In this document: one piece after another, positions 24,561 to 33,505 of the stretch
Numbering within the stretch: position 1 is the first letter of the stretch
How the letters are laid out: each line of letters starts with the position of its first letter
Assembly: GCA_964587515.1 (NCBI GenBank)
Contig: CAZPMO010000009.1
Span: forward strand, 1 to 52,651
Length of the DNA: 52,651 nt
Source: CAZPMO01 sp964587515
Lineage (GTDB): Bacteria; Pseudomonadota; Alphaproteobacteria; MPNO01
Direction of reading: 5' to 3'
Translations under genes and position numbers: made by a program
Notes under the pieces: generated by a model
What the model saw: the letters and a program-made list of their open reading frames with translations, nothing else
Database searches by the model: none
What the model was told of the DNA's origin: nothing

Positions 24561-25586
24561 ATGGAGTTCGGCCTGTTCGATCACGTCGATCTGCGCGATG
24601 CGCCGCTGGAGCGCATCTTCGCCGAACGGATCGAATTCGTCGCCGCCGCCGAGCAGGCGGGGTTCTCGAGCTATCACATCGCCGAGCATCACATGACGCC
24701 GCTCGGCATGGCGCCCTCGCCCAGCGTCTTCCTCGCCGCGGTCGCGCGCGAGACCACGCGTATCCGGCTCGGACCGCTGGTCTATCTGCTGCCGCTTTAT
24801 GTTCCGCTCAGGCTGATCGAGGAGATTTGCATGCTCGATCATTTGAGTGGCGGCCGCCTCGACATCGGCGTCGGCCGAGGCGTTTCGAAGTACGAGGTCG
24901 GCTATTACGGGCTCGACGTTGGCGAGTCATGGGAAATCTTCGACGAAATCTTCGATATCCTGATCGCCGGGCTGACCGGCGAACGGCTCGATCATCACGG
25001 CAAGCGGTTTGACTATGAAAACGTGCCGATGGTGTTGCGCCCGGTCCAGACGCCGCATCCGCCGATCTGGTATGGCGTCGGCGGCGGGGCCGGTCTTGAA
25101 CTTGCCGCGCGCAAGGGCATGAACATGGTGGCGCTGGGCCCGACGTCGCGCATCAAGAAGCTGGTGGCCGACTGCCGCGAGGCCTGGCGTCGCCACGACG
25201 GCGGTCCCGAACGATTGCCGGCGGCGACCGCGACGCCGATTATCGGCATAAACCGCAACGTGGTGATTGCCGACAGCGACGCCGAGGCCGAGCGCATCGC
25301 GCGGCCGGCTTACCAATATTGGTATGAAAACCTCGCGAGCCTGTGGCGCGCCCATGGCGACGCGCCGAGCGCCTTTATCATCGACAATTACGACACCGCG
25401 CGCCGCGAAGGCATGATGATCGCCGGTTCGCCCGATACCGTACGGGCCGCGTTCGAAGCCCAGATCGCCGAATGCGGCTATGAGTATCCGATCCTGCAAA
25501 TGGCGTTCGGCTCGCTAACCCACATTGAAGCCATGCGCTCGCTGAGGCTGTTTGCCGAGGAAGTGATGCCGGCCTTGCGGAATTAA
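24561..25586 (+). CDS. LLM-class (luciferase-like) flavin-dependent oxidoreductase
   Basis: TIM-barrel protein of 341 aa of the bacterial luciferase-like family, using FMNH2 or F420. Characteristic stretches are EFGLFDHVDL, AEQAGFSSYHIAEHHMTPLGMAPSPSVFLAAVARETTRIRLGPLVYLLPLYVPLRLIEEICMLDHLSGGRLDIGVGRG and PPIWYGVGGG. A strong RBS (GGAAGGGGG) overlaps the end of the HisD-like gene, with 6 bases between them. Family members include alkanesulfonate and other monooxygenases; the substrate is undetermined. No flavin reductase is visible nearby, so reduced flavin would come from elsewhere. Confidence 0.9.
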   Translation: MEFGLFDHVDLRDAPLERIFAERIEFVAAAEQAGFSSYHIAEHHMTPLGMAPSPSVFLAAVARETTRIRLGPLVYLLPLYVPLRLIEEICMLDHLSGGRLDIGVGRGVSKYEVGYYGLDVGESWEIFDEIFDILIAGLTGERLDHHGKRFDYENVPMVLRPVQTPHPPIWYGVGGGAGLELAARKGMNMVALGPTSRIKKLVADCREAWRRHDGGPERLPAATATPIIGINRNVVIADSDAEAERIARPAYQYWYENLASLWRAHGDAPSAFIIDNYDTARREGMMIAGSPDTVRAAFEAQIAECGYEYPILQMAFGSLTHIEAMRSLRLFAEEVMPALRN

Positions 25587-25606
25587 ACCAAATAGGGAGA
25601 AAACGA

Positions 25607-26128
25607 ATGGCGAACCGCCAAATTTCGAAAGACGAAATGCGGTCGCGGACGGCGCGGTTCGCGGCGCTTCGGCCCTCGAAACAGGCTTTCATCGACACGA
25701 GAATCCCGGAGCATGAGCGCGATATCTTCAACGTCATCGGACCCGGCGTGACCGAGGATGCCGACCTCGCGCCCGCGATCGCCGACGCCCAGGATTTCAA
25801 CATCACCTATGTGGGCGCCGATCCGGGCAAGGGCGCGGCGCTGCATTCCCATCCCACCGTCGAGGTGTTCATCGCCATGTCGGGTCGATGGGCGGTCTAT
25901 TGGGGGGACGAGGGCGAGAACGAGATCGAACTCGACCCCTGGGACGTGGCCTCGGTGCCGGTGGGCGTGATGCGCGGATTTCGCAATATCGGCGACAGCC
26001 ACGCCCATCTGATGGCCATTATCGGCGGCTCGGATTCGGGCAAGGTCGACTGGGCCGAGACGGTGCTGGCCCGCGCCGCCGATACCGGCTTGTCCCTGGA
26101 TAAGGCAGGCAATCTGGTGGAAAGCTAA
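25607..26128 (+). CDS. Cupin-domain protein
   Basis: A 173-residue single cupin. Motif 1 appears as AALHSHPTVEVFIAMSGRWAVYWG (His, His, Glu metal ligands) and motif 2 as VPVGVMRGFRNIGDSHAHLMAI (with a less canonical His position). Such proteins act as small metalloenzymes or binding proteins (dioxygenases, lyases, isomerases). It ends the plus-strand run cyclase-HisD-LLM-cupin, with AGGGAGA as RBS. Its TAA overlaps the convergent cyclase/ATPase stop by 4 bases. A distinct second cupin lies at 48779-49150. Confidence 0.87.
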   Translation: MANRQISKDEMRSRTARFAALRPSKQAFIDTRIPEHERDIFNVIGPGVTEDADLAPAIADAQDFNITYVGADPGKGAALHSHPTVEVFIAMSGRWAVYWGDEGENEIELDPWDVASVPVGVMRGFRNIGDSHAHLMAIIGGSDSGKVDWAETVLARAADTGLSLDKAGNLVES

Positions 26129-29100
26129 GCCGCCGGCAGCGCCGCCATGACGGCGTCAATGCGCTCGACCAGCGCCGGCTCCTCGGCCGCGTGGGCGGCG
26201 GGCATGGCCTCTTCGAGACAGGCGCGGGCTTCGTTGGTGCGTTTCTTTTTCGCGTGCAGCCGCGCCAGGTCGGTCAGGCTCCAGGCCAGCACGCCCGGCA
26301 TGTCGTGGTCGCGGAAATAGCCGGCGGCGCGTTCCAGATGGCGGCGCGCCTTACCGGCGGCGAAGGGCAGGGTGCGCAGCAGGAACCCGATATTCTTGAG
26401 CATCACTTCGGGTGGCGGTTTTTCCTCGCCGATCGCAAAATCGAGATGGATCAGCCCGAGATAGAGATCGCCATAAGCCGGTCCCGGCTCGAACCCCCAG
26501 CCGGCGAAGCGCGTCGCCGTATCTTCGATCCAGCGGCAACCCCGCGCCATCTCTCCGGTCAGCACCATGGACAGCCCATAGGGAAACTCGGTGAGCAGGA
26601 GGGCGAGCGCCAGCCCGCCTTTGTCGAGCCCGTCATGGGATTCACGCAGCGCCTCTCTGGCTTCCGCGCCGCGGCCCATCATCGCAAGCGCCGTGCCCTT
26701 GCCCGCCAATGCGACCATGCGATCCACCCGGGCGAGCCCGGTGGCCATCGTTTCTTCGGCGTTGGCGATGGCTTCCTCGAAATTGAAATAGCTCGCGTTG
26801 AGCGCGGCCAGCGCCCACATGGCCATGGTCCGCGGCCGCGGATCGTTGGTGGTGCGTCCGTATTCGAGCAGGCGCATCGCACTGCGTCGGCTTTCGCCGA
26901 CCCGGCCCGTCAGCGAGTAATAGACCGGCAGGCCCACCAGGCATTTCGAGGCCAGCCACACATCGTTCAATTCCTCGGCGATTTTGAACCCGGCCGCGGA
27001 ATAATCGAGTACCTTTTGCCGGTTCTCGGCGGTGGGCGGCGCCCATGCCGCGTGGTGCCACATCAGCCCTATGGAGACATAGCCGACGATTTCGCGGTCG
27101 CCGGTTTCCTCGGCAATCGCCAACGCCCGTTCCATCATCGCACGGCCGGTCTGGTGCTGCCCCGAAAATACCTGGGCATAGCCGGTCTCAAACAGGAATC
27201 GCGCCAGCCGGTGCTGATCGCCGAGCCGCTCGACGATTTCCAGATACTTGTCGATCAGCGCGATGATGCCGTAAAAATCGGCGCTGAAATAAAGCACCCG
27301 GCAAAGCCGCAGCAGGATATCGACCAGCACCGCGTCCTCGACGCATCCCGGCGTGGCGTCGATACGCGCGATGGCGTCGCGGAAACGTATTTCCGCCTCG
27401 TCCAGCGAATAGACGATCAGGCCGCGCTCACCCGCCAGCGCGAGATAATGCACCGCCTTCGCGTCATCGCGGGTCCGGCTGTAGTGGTGAGCCAGGATAT
27501 CGGCGTGCTCGCCGGCATCCATCGACGTGTCGCCTTCAATCGCTTTCGCGACGTCCAGATGAAGAGATTCGCGCTTCGGGGCCAGCAGGCTGTCGTAAAT
27601 CGCTTCGCGGACCAAGGCGTGCTTGAACCGCCAACCCGGGCCGTCCGCATCGCGCAAAAGGATTTCCTGGCGTTCGAGATCGACCAGATGCCCCGATGTC
27701 GCGTCATCGAGCCCCGACGCCGCCGCGATGAGTTCCGAGGCGAATTGGGGCCCGATCACGGACGCCGCCTCGAGCACCGTTCGCGGCCCGGAATCGAGCC
27801 GGTCGAACCGGTCCATCAGCAGATTTTCCAGCGTCACCGGCAGCGCCCGCCCGTCCTCGGCCTGATAATTGACCGCGCCGTCCAAAATTTCGACCGCGCC
27901 TTTTTCGATCAGATAGTTGGTAATTTCCTCGGCGAACAACGGATTGCCCTCGGCCTTGTCGGCGACCAGCCGGATTAGGTCGTCGGGCAAATCTTCGGCG
28001 CCGAGGCGGCTTTTCAGCAGCGTCGCCGTGCCGTCCTCGGACAGATGGCCGAGCCGCAGGTCGGTCGCGTCATCGATGGTGACCCAGGGCGCGGCGTATT
28101 GTGGCCGAAAGGCGCAGATCAGCAGCATCGGCAGGGTGTGATCCGCGGCGCAGATGCTGGCCATCAATTCCTGCGAGGCGCCGTCCATCCAGTGTAGATC
28201 GTCGATGAACATCACCACCGGTGACACCCGCCGGCGCTCGCGCAGCAGCGCCAGCAGCGCGGCCCGGGTGCGCACGCCGACGGCTTCCGAATCGAGCTCG
28301 TTGACCGCGCCGCCCTCGCTGGCGTGACCCAGCAGGTTGAGGAGATACGGCAGCGTTTCGGCGGTCTCGATGCCGAGCGTCTCCAGTCCGCGCATCAGGC
28401 GGCGTTCAATCTCCGCCCGACCGGTATCGTCGCCGATGCGGAACGACGAGCGCACCACGTCGGTGAAGGGCAGGAACGGCGTCGCGGTGCCCGACGGCGT
28501 ACACCGCCCCTGCAAATAGAAAACTTTTTCCTCGTCCAGCGTTTCGCGGAAATCATGCACCAGTCGCGATTTGCCGATACCGGCCTCGCCGATGATGTTG
28601 ACCACGCGCAGCGCGCCCGCCTGCGCTTCGTCCCAGCATCGCTTCAGTGTCTCCAGCTCGCCCTGACGGCCGACAAGTTCCGTCAATCCACGACTGACCG
28701 AAACGTCGAAGCGGCTGACGGCTTCGTTCAGCCCGTCGAGACTGTAAACCCGCTGCGGTTCGGACTTCCCCTTGATGTCGCGTTCGCCTGCGAAGGCGCT
28801 CACGATATAACCATCGACCAGCTGGTGGGTCGCTTCGCTGATCGCGATGCCGCCCAGTTCCGCTTCCTCCTGCAGTCGCGAGGCGAGATTGACGGTATCG
28901 CCGAGCGCCGTGATTTCCGCCTGCTTGTCGTCGCCGACCGTGCCGACCACCAGCGGTCCGGTGTGCAGCCCGACCCGGAACCGCGGCCGGATACCGTGCT
29001 CCGCCTCGATTTTGCCTTCGAGATCGGCCATGCGGCTCTGAAGGTCGAGCGCGGCGCGGCAGGCCTTCAACGGCGCGTCCTCGATGGCCTGCGGCGCGCC

Positions 29101-29307
29101 GAACAGCGCCATCACCCCGTCGCCCGTGAGGTTCTGGACAGTGCCTTCATGGGCGTGCACGGCTTCGCTCATGCGCGCGATCACGTCGCGCATCAGCCCA
29201 TAGACGGCTTCTTCACCCAGCTTCTCGGCGGTTGGCGTGTAGTCCGCCATGTCGGCGAACAGCACCGTTACCTGCCGTCGCTGTCCTTCAAGATCGATGG
29301 TTGCCAT
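26125..29307 (-). CDS. Adenylate/guanylate cyclase-AAA ATPase-TPR regulator
   Basis: A 1060-residue three-part protein. Residues about 10-190 form a class III nucleotide cyclase domain (VTVLFADMADYT with the first metal Asp; LTGDGVMALFGAP; GDTVNLASRLQ). Residues about 205-550 form a STAND/AAA-type ATPase with P-loop IIGEAGIGKSRL (238-249) and Walker B VVMFIDDLHWMDG. The rest is a TPR-like helical solenoid that may sense a ligand or partner. Large proteins of this architecture are common in alphaproteobacteria and actinobacteria. It is convergent with the cupin gene and tandem with the molybdopterin subunit upstream (29387-31765), so it may regulate or simply sit inside the catabolic region. 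Confidence 0.92.
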   Translation of the reverse strand: MATIDLEGQRRQVTVLFADMADYTPTAEKLGEEAVYGLMRDVIARMSEAVHAHEGTVQNLTGDGVMALFGAPQAIEDAPLKACRAALDLQSRMADLEGKIEAEHGIRPRFRVGLHTGPLVVGTVGDDKQAEITALGDTVNLASRLQEEAELGGIAISEATHQLVDGYIVSAFAGERDIKGKSEPQRVYSLDGLNEAVSRFDVSVSRGLTELVGRQGELETLKRCWDEAQAGALRVVNIIGEAGIGKSRLVHDFRETLDEEKVFYLQGRCTPSGTATPFLPFTDVVRSSFRIGDDTGRAEIERRLMRGLETLGIETAETLPYLLNLLGHASEGGAVNELDSEAVGVRTRAALLALLRERRRVSPVVMFIDDLHWMDGASQELMASICAADHTLPMLLICAFRPQYAAPWVTIDDATDLRLGHLSEDGTATLLKSRLGAEDLPDDLIRLVADKAEGNPLFAEEITNYLIEKGAVEILDGAVNYQAEDGRALPVTLENLLMDRFDRLDSGPRTVLEAASVIGPQFASELIAAASGLDDATSGHLVDLERQEILLRDADGPGWRFKHALVREAIYDSLLAPKRESLHLDVAKAIEGDTSMDAGEHADILAHHYSRTRDDAKAVHYLALAGERGLIVYSLDEAEIRFRDAIARIDATPGCVEDAVLVDILLRLCRVLYFSADFYGIIALIDKYLEIVERLGDQHRLARFLFETGYAQVFSGQHQTGRAMMERALAIAEETGDREIVGYVSIGLMWHHAAWAPPTAENRQKVLDYSAAGFKIAEELNDVWLASKCLVGLPVYYSLTGRVGESRRSAMRLLEYGRTTNDPRPRTMAMWALAALNASYFNFEEAIANAEETMATGLARVDRMVALAGKGTALAMMGRGAEAREALRESHDGLDKGGLALALLLTEFPYGLSMVLTGEMARGCRWIEDTATRFAGWGFEPGPAYGDLYLGLIHLDFAIGEEKPPPEVMLKNIGFLLRTLPFAAGKARRHLERAAGYFRDHDMPGVLAWSLTDLARLHAKKKRTNEARACLEEAMPAAHAAEEPALVERIDAVMAALPAA

Positions 29308-29386
29308 CCCGCAGCCGTACCCGCTCGTCCGATCGCCGCGATCACGCTATCACGAACCGGTGACCGCGACCAATATGATGAAGGAC

Positions 29387-31765
29387 TCACCCCGTCCCCA
29401 GCGCCGCCAGAATGCGCTCCGGCGTGTAGGGCTGCGCGGCGACGCGGGCATCGAAGGGCGCGAGCGCGTCGTTGATGGCGTTGAGGACCGCCGCGCCGGC
29501 GCCGGCGGTGCCAGCCTCGCCGGCGCCCTTGGCGCCCAATTCCGATGTGGCCGTGGGGGTCTCCACATGGCCGACCTCGATATCGGGCAGTTCGGCGGAC
29601 ATGGGCACCAGGTAATCGGCCATGGTGCCGTTCAGAAGCTGGCCCGTCTCGTCATAGACGCAGTGTTCGAACAGCGCCCCGCCCAGCCCCTGGACCACGC
29701 CGCCGCGCACCTGCTCGTCGACCAGTTGCGGGTTGATGATGCGGCCGCAATCCTCGACCACCCAGTGGTTCAGCAGCGTCACCATGCCGGTCTCGGTGTC
29801 GACCTCCAGCCACGACGCCTGCACGCCGTTGGTGAACACGAAGGGGTAGTCCTTGACCCGATAATGCCGGGTCGCGATCAGCTCCGGCTGGTGGTCGCTG
29901 GGCAGTTCGTTGCCCCGGTAGTAGACGGTGCGCGCCAGATCGTCGAGCCCGACGCGGCGACCGCCGCCGTCTTCGTCGATCACCCAGCCGTCGGCGATGT
30001 CGAGGCTCGCGGGATCGGCCTGCAACAGGATTCCGGCGGTCTCCAGCACTTGATCGCGCAGCGCGCGGCCCGCCTGGTACGCCGCCTCGCCGCCGATGCC
30101 GGCGCCGCGCGAGCCCCAGGGGCCGCCGCCATAGGGAATTTTGTCGGTATCGCCCGTGATCACCCGCACCCGGTCGAGCGCGACGCCGAACGCGGTCGCC
30201 GCGACCTGGGCGATCACCGCCTCGGTGCCCTGGCCCTGTTCGGTGACGCCGGTGGCGCAGGTGATGACGCCCGACGGTTCCAGCCGGATCGTGCAGCCAT
30301 CCTGCGCCGCGATTCGCGCGCCGCCGGCGCCATAGAACATCGGGCTCGGGTTGGTGACCTCGACGAAGGTGGCGAAACCAATGCCGCGATGGACGCCCTC
30401 GGCGCGCAGCCGCGCCTGTTCGGCGCGCAAGCTCTCATAATCCATCATCGCGACGATTTTGTTCAGCGACGCCTGATGGGAAAGAGCCTCGAACGGCATC
30501 CCCGACGGCGAGGTGTGAGGATAGGCATCGTCGGCCACCAGGTTGCGGCGGCGAATTTCCACCGGGTCCATCTGGATGGCGCGCGCCGCGAGATCGACCA
30601 GCCCCTCGGTCACGGTGCAGGCGATCGGATGCCCGACGGCGCGGTACTGGCACATCATCGGCTTGTTCTGAAACACCACGTCGGCCGTCGCGCGGTAGTT
30701 GGGGCAGGTGTACTGGCTGCCCACCAGATTGACGATCTGGTTGGCCTCGACCGCGCTGGTGCGCGGATACATCGAAAATGGTCCGATGCCGGTGAGGTCG
30801 TCGATCTCGATGGCGGTGATGTCGCCCGAATTCGAGACGCCGATGCGGCCCCGCACCCGATGGTCACGGGCGTGGATGTCGGAGACGAAGGACTCGAGCC
30901 GGTCCGCCGAGAACTTCACCGGGCGCTTCAACATAATACTGAGCGCGATCGTCGCGATCTCGTCGCCATAGGTATGGATCTTGAGCCCGAACGAGCCCCC
31001 GACGTCGCCGGCGATGATCCGCACGTCGGTTTCCTCCAACCCGAAACGCTCGGCGAGGATGGCCTGCATCATGTGCGGCGACTGGCTCGAATGATAGACG
31101 GTAAGGCGGCCCTCCAGCGCATCGAAATGCGCGACCACGGCGCGGGTTTCCGGCGTCACCCCGGTGTGTCGGCCGATATCGAAGTTTTCCTCGACGATAT
31201 GATCGGCGGCGGCGAAGGCGGCATCCACGTCGCCCGCCGCAACCTCGCGCCGCCAGGCCAGATTGTCGCCGAACTCGGCATGGATCACCGGCGCGTCCGG
31301 GGCGAGCGCGGCCTCGGCGTCGGTCGCGGCCGGCAGCGCCTGGTAATCGATCTCGATCAGGGCGGCGGCGTCTTCGGCGCGCTCGCGGCTGTCGGCGACG
31401 ATCGCCACCACGGGCTCGCCCTGCCAGCGCGCGACGTCGATCGCCAGCGCGTGTTGCGGCGGCGAGCGCAACCCCTGCAAATGTGTCAGCACGCCGATCC
31501 AGGGCGTGCAGTGCTCGGCGATGTCGGGCCCGGTCGCGACCGCGATCACGCCAGGCGCGGCACGCGCTGCCTCAAGATCGATGGAATTGATGCGCGCGTG
31601 CGCGTACGGGCTGCGGACGAACGCGGCGTGCAACATGCGCGGCAGAACCACATCATCGACGAAGCGTCCGCCGCCGCGCGCGAGCCTGGGCGCGTTCGGC
31701 CGCGGTACCGTGCGTCCGATATAGGAGTTCGGCCGGTCGAGCGCCGACAACGGGTTGCCGCTCAT
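29387..31765 (-). CDS. Molybdopterin-binding (large) subunit of a xanthine dehydrogenase/CO dehydrogenase-family enzyme
   Basis: A 792-residue CoxL/XdhB-like subunit that hydroxylates an aldehyde or heterocycle. The N-terminal a/b hammerhead (GGGRFVDDVVLPRMLHAAFVRSPYAHARI) is followed by MoCo-binding stretches GGSFGLKIHTYGDE, QYRAVGHPIAC and GVTEQGQGTEAVIAQ, and the catalytic Glu in LGAKGAGEAGTAG near the C-terminus. The active-site loop lacks the AYxCSFR signature of true CO dehydrogenase, so it is a form II or aldehyde/heterocycle enzyme. The small Fe-S and FAD subunits that normally accompany it are not in the window, so it is an orphan subunit or uses partners encoded elsewhere. The start at 31765 is well placed. 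Confidence 0.93.
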   Translation of the reverse strand: MSGNPLSALDRPNSYIGRTVPRPNAPRLARGGGRFVDDVVLPRMLHAAFVRSPYAHARINSIDLEAARAAPGVIAVATGPDIAEHCTPWIGVLTHLQGLRSPPQHALAIDVARWQGEPVVAIVADSRERAEDAAALIEIDYQALPAATDAEAALAPDAPVIHAEFGDNLAWRREVAAGDVDAAFAAADHIVEENFDIGRHTGVTPETRAVVAHFDALEGRLTVYHSSQSPHMMQAILAERFGLEETDVRIIAGDVGGSFGLKIHTYGDEIATIALSIMLKRPVKFSADRLESFVSDIHARDHRVRGRIGVSNSGDITAIEIDDLTGIGPFSMYPRTSAVEANQIVNLVGSQYTCPNYRATADVVFQNKPMMCQYRAVGHPIACTVTEGLVDLAARAIQMDPVEIRRRNLVADDAYPHTSPSGMPFEALSHQASLNKIVAMMDYESLRAEQARLRAEGVHRGIGFATFVEVTNPSPMFYGAGGARIAAQDGCTIRLEPSGVITCATGVTEQGQGTEAVIAQVAATAFGVALDRVRVITGDTDKIPYGGGPWGSRGAGIGGEAAYQAGRALRDQVLETAGILLQADPASLDIADGWVIDEDGGGRRVGLDDLARTVYYRGNELPSDHQPELIATRHYRVKDYPFVFTNGVQASWLEVDTETGMVTLLNHWVVEDCGRIINPQLVDEQVRGGVVQGLGGALFEHCVYDETGQLLNGTMADYLVPMSAELPDIEVGHVETPTATSELGAKGAGEAGTAGAGAAVLNAINDALAPFDARVAAQPYTPERILAALGTG

Positions 31766-31842
31766 GGAATTTCGATTCCCTTGGGTGTTTATCGCTCTCC
31801 TCGTATCTGTCAGATTAGGCCATCAACTGTCAATCATGGCGC

Positions 31843-32268
31843 ATGCAAATGACGCTCAGCACCCTCGATCATTGCGCGATACGCACCCTCAAGCTTCGCG
31901 AGACCCGCGATTTCTATGTCGACGTACTCGGCATGGACGATGGCGAGCGGCCCGACTTCCCTTTCCCGGGAAACTGGCTCTATGTGGACGGCCGCGCGCT
32001 GGTGCATCTGGTGGGTATCGATCCCGATGATCCGTCCGGGCTGGAGGAATATCTCGGCCCGGTCGACGCGGCGACGCTGGTGGGCAGCGGCGCGGTCGAT
32101 CATCTGGCCTTCCGGGCGCGCGACGCGGCGGCGTTGATCGAGCGTCTGCGCGGCCTCGGCGTCGCGTTTCGCGAACGCGAAGTGCCGGGGATGGATCTGT
32201 TCCAGATATTTCTGGAAGACCCTAATGAGATCACGGTCGAACTGAATTATTTCGGCGACGACAGGTAA
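31843..32268 (+). CDS. VOC-superfamily (glyoxalase/bleomycin resistance-like) protein
   Basis: A 141-residue protein with two beta-alpha-beta-beta-beta modules: LDHCAIRTLKLRETRDFYVDVLGM at the start and VDHLAFRARDAAALIERLRGLGV in the second half, ending FLEDPNEITVELNYF. Likely metal ligands are the His in LDHCAIRT, the His in VDHLAFRA and the C-terminal Glu (TVELNYF). VOC proteins include ring-cleavage dioxygenases, epimerases and lyases. It is divergent from the molybdopterin subunit (77 bases between starts) and 19 bases before the third flavin monooxygenase, so a role in the same pathway is likely. Confidence 0.88.
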   Translation: MQMTLSTLDHCAIRTLKLRETRDFYVDVLGMDDGERPDFPFPGNWLYVDGRALVHLVGIDPDDPSGLEEYLGPVDAATLVGSGAVDHLAFRARDAAALIERLRGLGVAFREREVPGMDLFQIFLEDPNEITVELNYFGDDR

Positions 32269-32287
32269 CACGCGAAAGGGAAATAAC

Positions 32288-33493
32288 GTGGGCACCGACC
32301 ACGCGGATAGCACGATGCCGCCGCGCGCCGAAATCATCGGCCGGGCCCGGGACCTGGCGCCGGTCCTTTTGGAACGCGCGCCCGAGACCGAGCGCATCCG
32401 CCGCATACCCGACGAAACGATACGGGATTTTCACGATGCCGGTCTGTGGCGGGTGGTCCGGCCGGCGCAATATGGCGGCTGGGAGACGGATTTCGGCGTG
32501 ATGATGGAGGTCACCGCCGAGATCGCGCGGGGCTGCGCGTCCACATCGTGGGTCTATACCAACATCGTCAGCCACAACTGGATGCTGCCCATGTGGCCGG
32601 CCAAGGCGTCCGAGGCGGTGTGGGGCGAGAATCCGGACGCGCTGATCGGCTCGGCGCTGATATATCCGCCGGGCAAAGTGGAGGCCGTCGAGGGCGGCTA
32701 CCTGCTATCCGGCCGCTGGCCCTATTCCAGCGGCATCGACGCCAGCGACTGGGTGATGCTGGGCGGCATGGACCCCGAACTAGGCGAGGGCGGGGCGCCG
32801 GCGGGCCCGCGCATGTTCGTGGTGCGCGCCGCCGATCTGGAAATTTTCGATACCTGGCATGTGGTCGGGCTGGCCGGCACCGGCAGCAAGGATGTCGCCT
32901 GCGACAAGCTGTTCGTGCCCGATTATATGACGCTGGCCGCGCGCGAAACGCGCGGCGGCCCGGACCAGGGCGCGGCGGTCTCCGGAGCGCCGGTCTTCAA
33001 GCTTCCGGTGCTTGGCCTGTTCGCGCATTTCCTGGCCTATCCGCTGCTCGGGATCGCCGAGGGCGCCTATGCGGACTATGTCGGGCTGCTGAAGGAGCAG
33101 GTCGCGGTCTACAACAATGCGCGCGTGGCCGAGTACGCCACGGTCCAGCTCAAAATCGCCGAAGCGGGTGCGCTGATCGATGCGGCGCGCGTCGCCATGC
33201 GCGAGAACTGGCTCGAGGCGCACCGCATCACCGAGGGCGGCGATACCCCGTCGGTGGCGCACAAGATGCGCTGGCGGCGGGACGCCTCCTTCGCGGCCCA
33301 GAACTGCCTGCGCGCCGTCGACCTGGTCTACACGGCCTGCGGCGGGTCGGCCAATTTCGTCGATCACGTGCTCCAGCGGCGTTTCCAGGACGCGCACGCG
33401 GCGGCGGTGCAGATCCAGATCGTCTGGGACATCAACGGTCCCGAATTCGGCCGCGTCGAGCTCGGCCTACCGCCCCAGAACAAGAACGTCTGA
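32288..33493 (+). CDS. Flavin-dependent monooxygenase, acyl-CoA dehydrogenase fold (paralog 3)
   Basis: A 401-residue third member of the HsaA/HpaH-like group in this window. It starts with GTG behind AAAGGGAAA. Family blocks are LWRVVRPAQYGGWETDFG, CASTSWVYTNIVSHNWMLPMWP, YLLSGRWPYSSGIDASDWVMLGG, DTWHVVGLAGTGSKDVACDKLFVP and a C-terminal VDLVYTACGGSANFVDHVLQRRFQDAHAAAVQIQIVWD. It is more distant from paralogs 1 and 2 than they are from each other, and the end motif RxFQDAHA replaces RFWRDxHA. It follows the VOC gene and precedes the FNR-type site. Confidence 0.84.
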   Translation: MGTDHADSTMPPRAEIIGRARDLAPVLLERAPETERIRRIPDETIRDFHDAGLWRVVRPAQYGGWETDFGVMMEVTAEIARGCASTSWVYTNIVSHNWMLPMWPAKASEAVWGENPDALIGSALIYPPGKVEAVEGGYLLSGRWPYSSGIDASDWVMLGGMDPELGEGGAPAGPRMFVVRAADLEIFDTWHVVGLAGTGSKDVACDKLFVPDYMTLAARETRGGPDQGAAVSGAPVFKLPVLGLFAHFLAYPLLGIAEGAYADYVGLLKEQVAVYNNARVAEYATVQLKIAEAGALIDAARVAMRENWLEAHRITEGGDTPSVAHKMRWRRDASFAAQNCLRAVDLVYTACGGSANFVDHVLQRRFQDAHAAAVQIQIVWDINGPEFGRVELGLPPQNKNV

Positions 33494-33505
33494 TCCCGTC
33501 GCCAG

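Noticed and set aside
29387..31765. Carbon monoxide dehydrogenase CoxL
   Set aside because: The AYxCSFR active-site signature of true CO dehydrogenase is absent and no CoxS/CoxM partners are adjacent.
29249..31852. Open frame of about 867 codons on the plus strand across the molybdopterin subunit
   Set aside because: Shadow of the well-supported minus-strand gene; composition is RRDH-rich and has no family motif.
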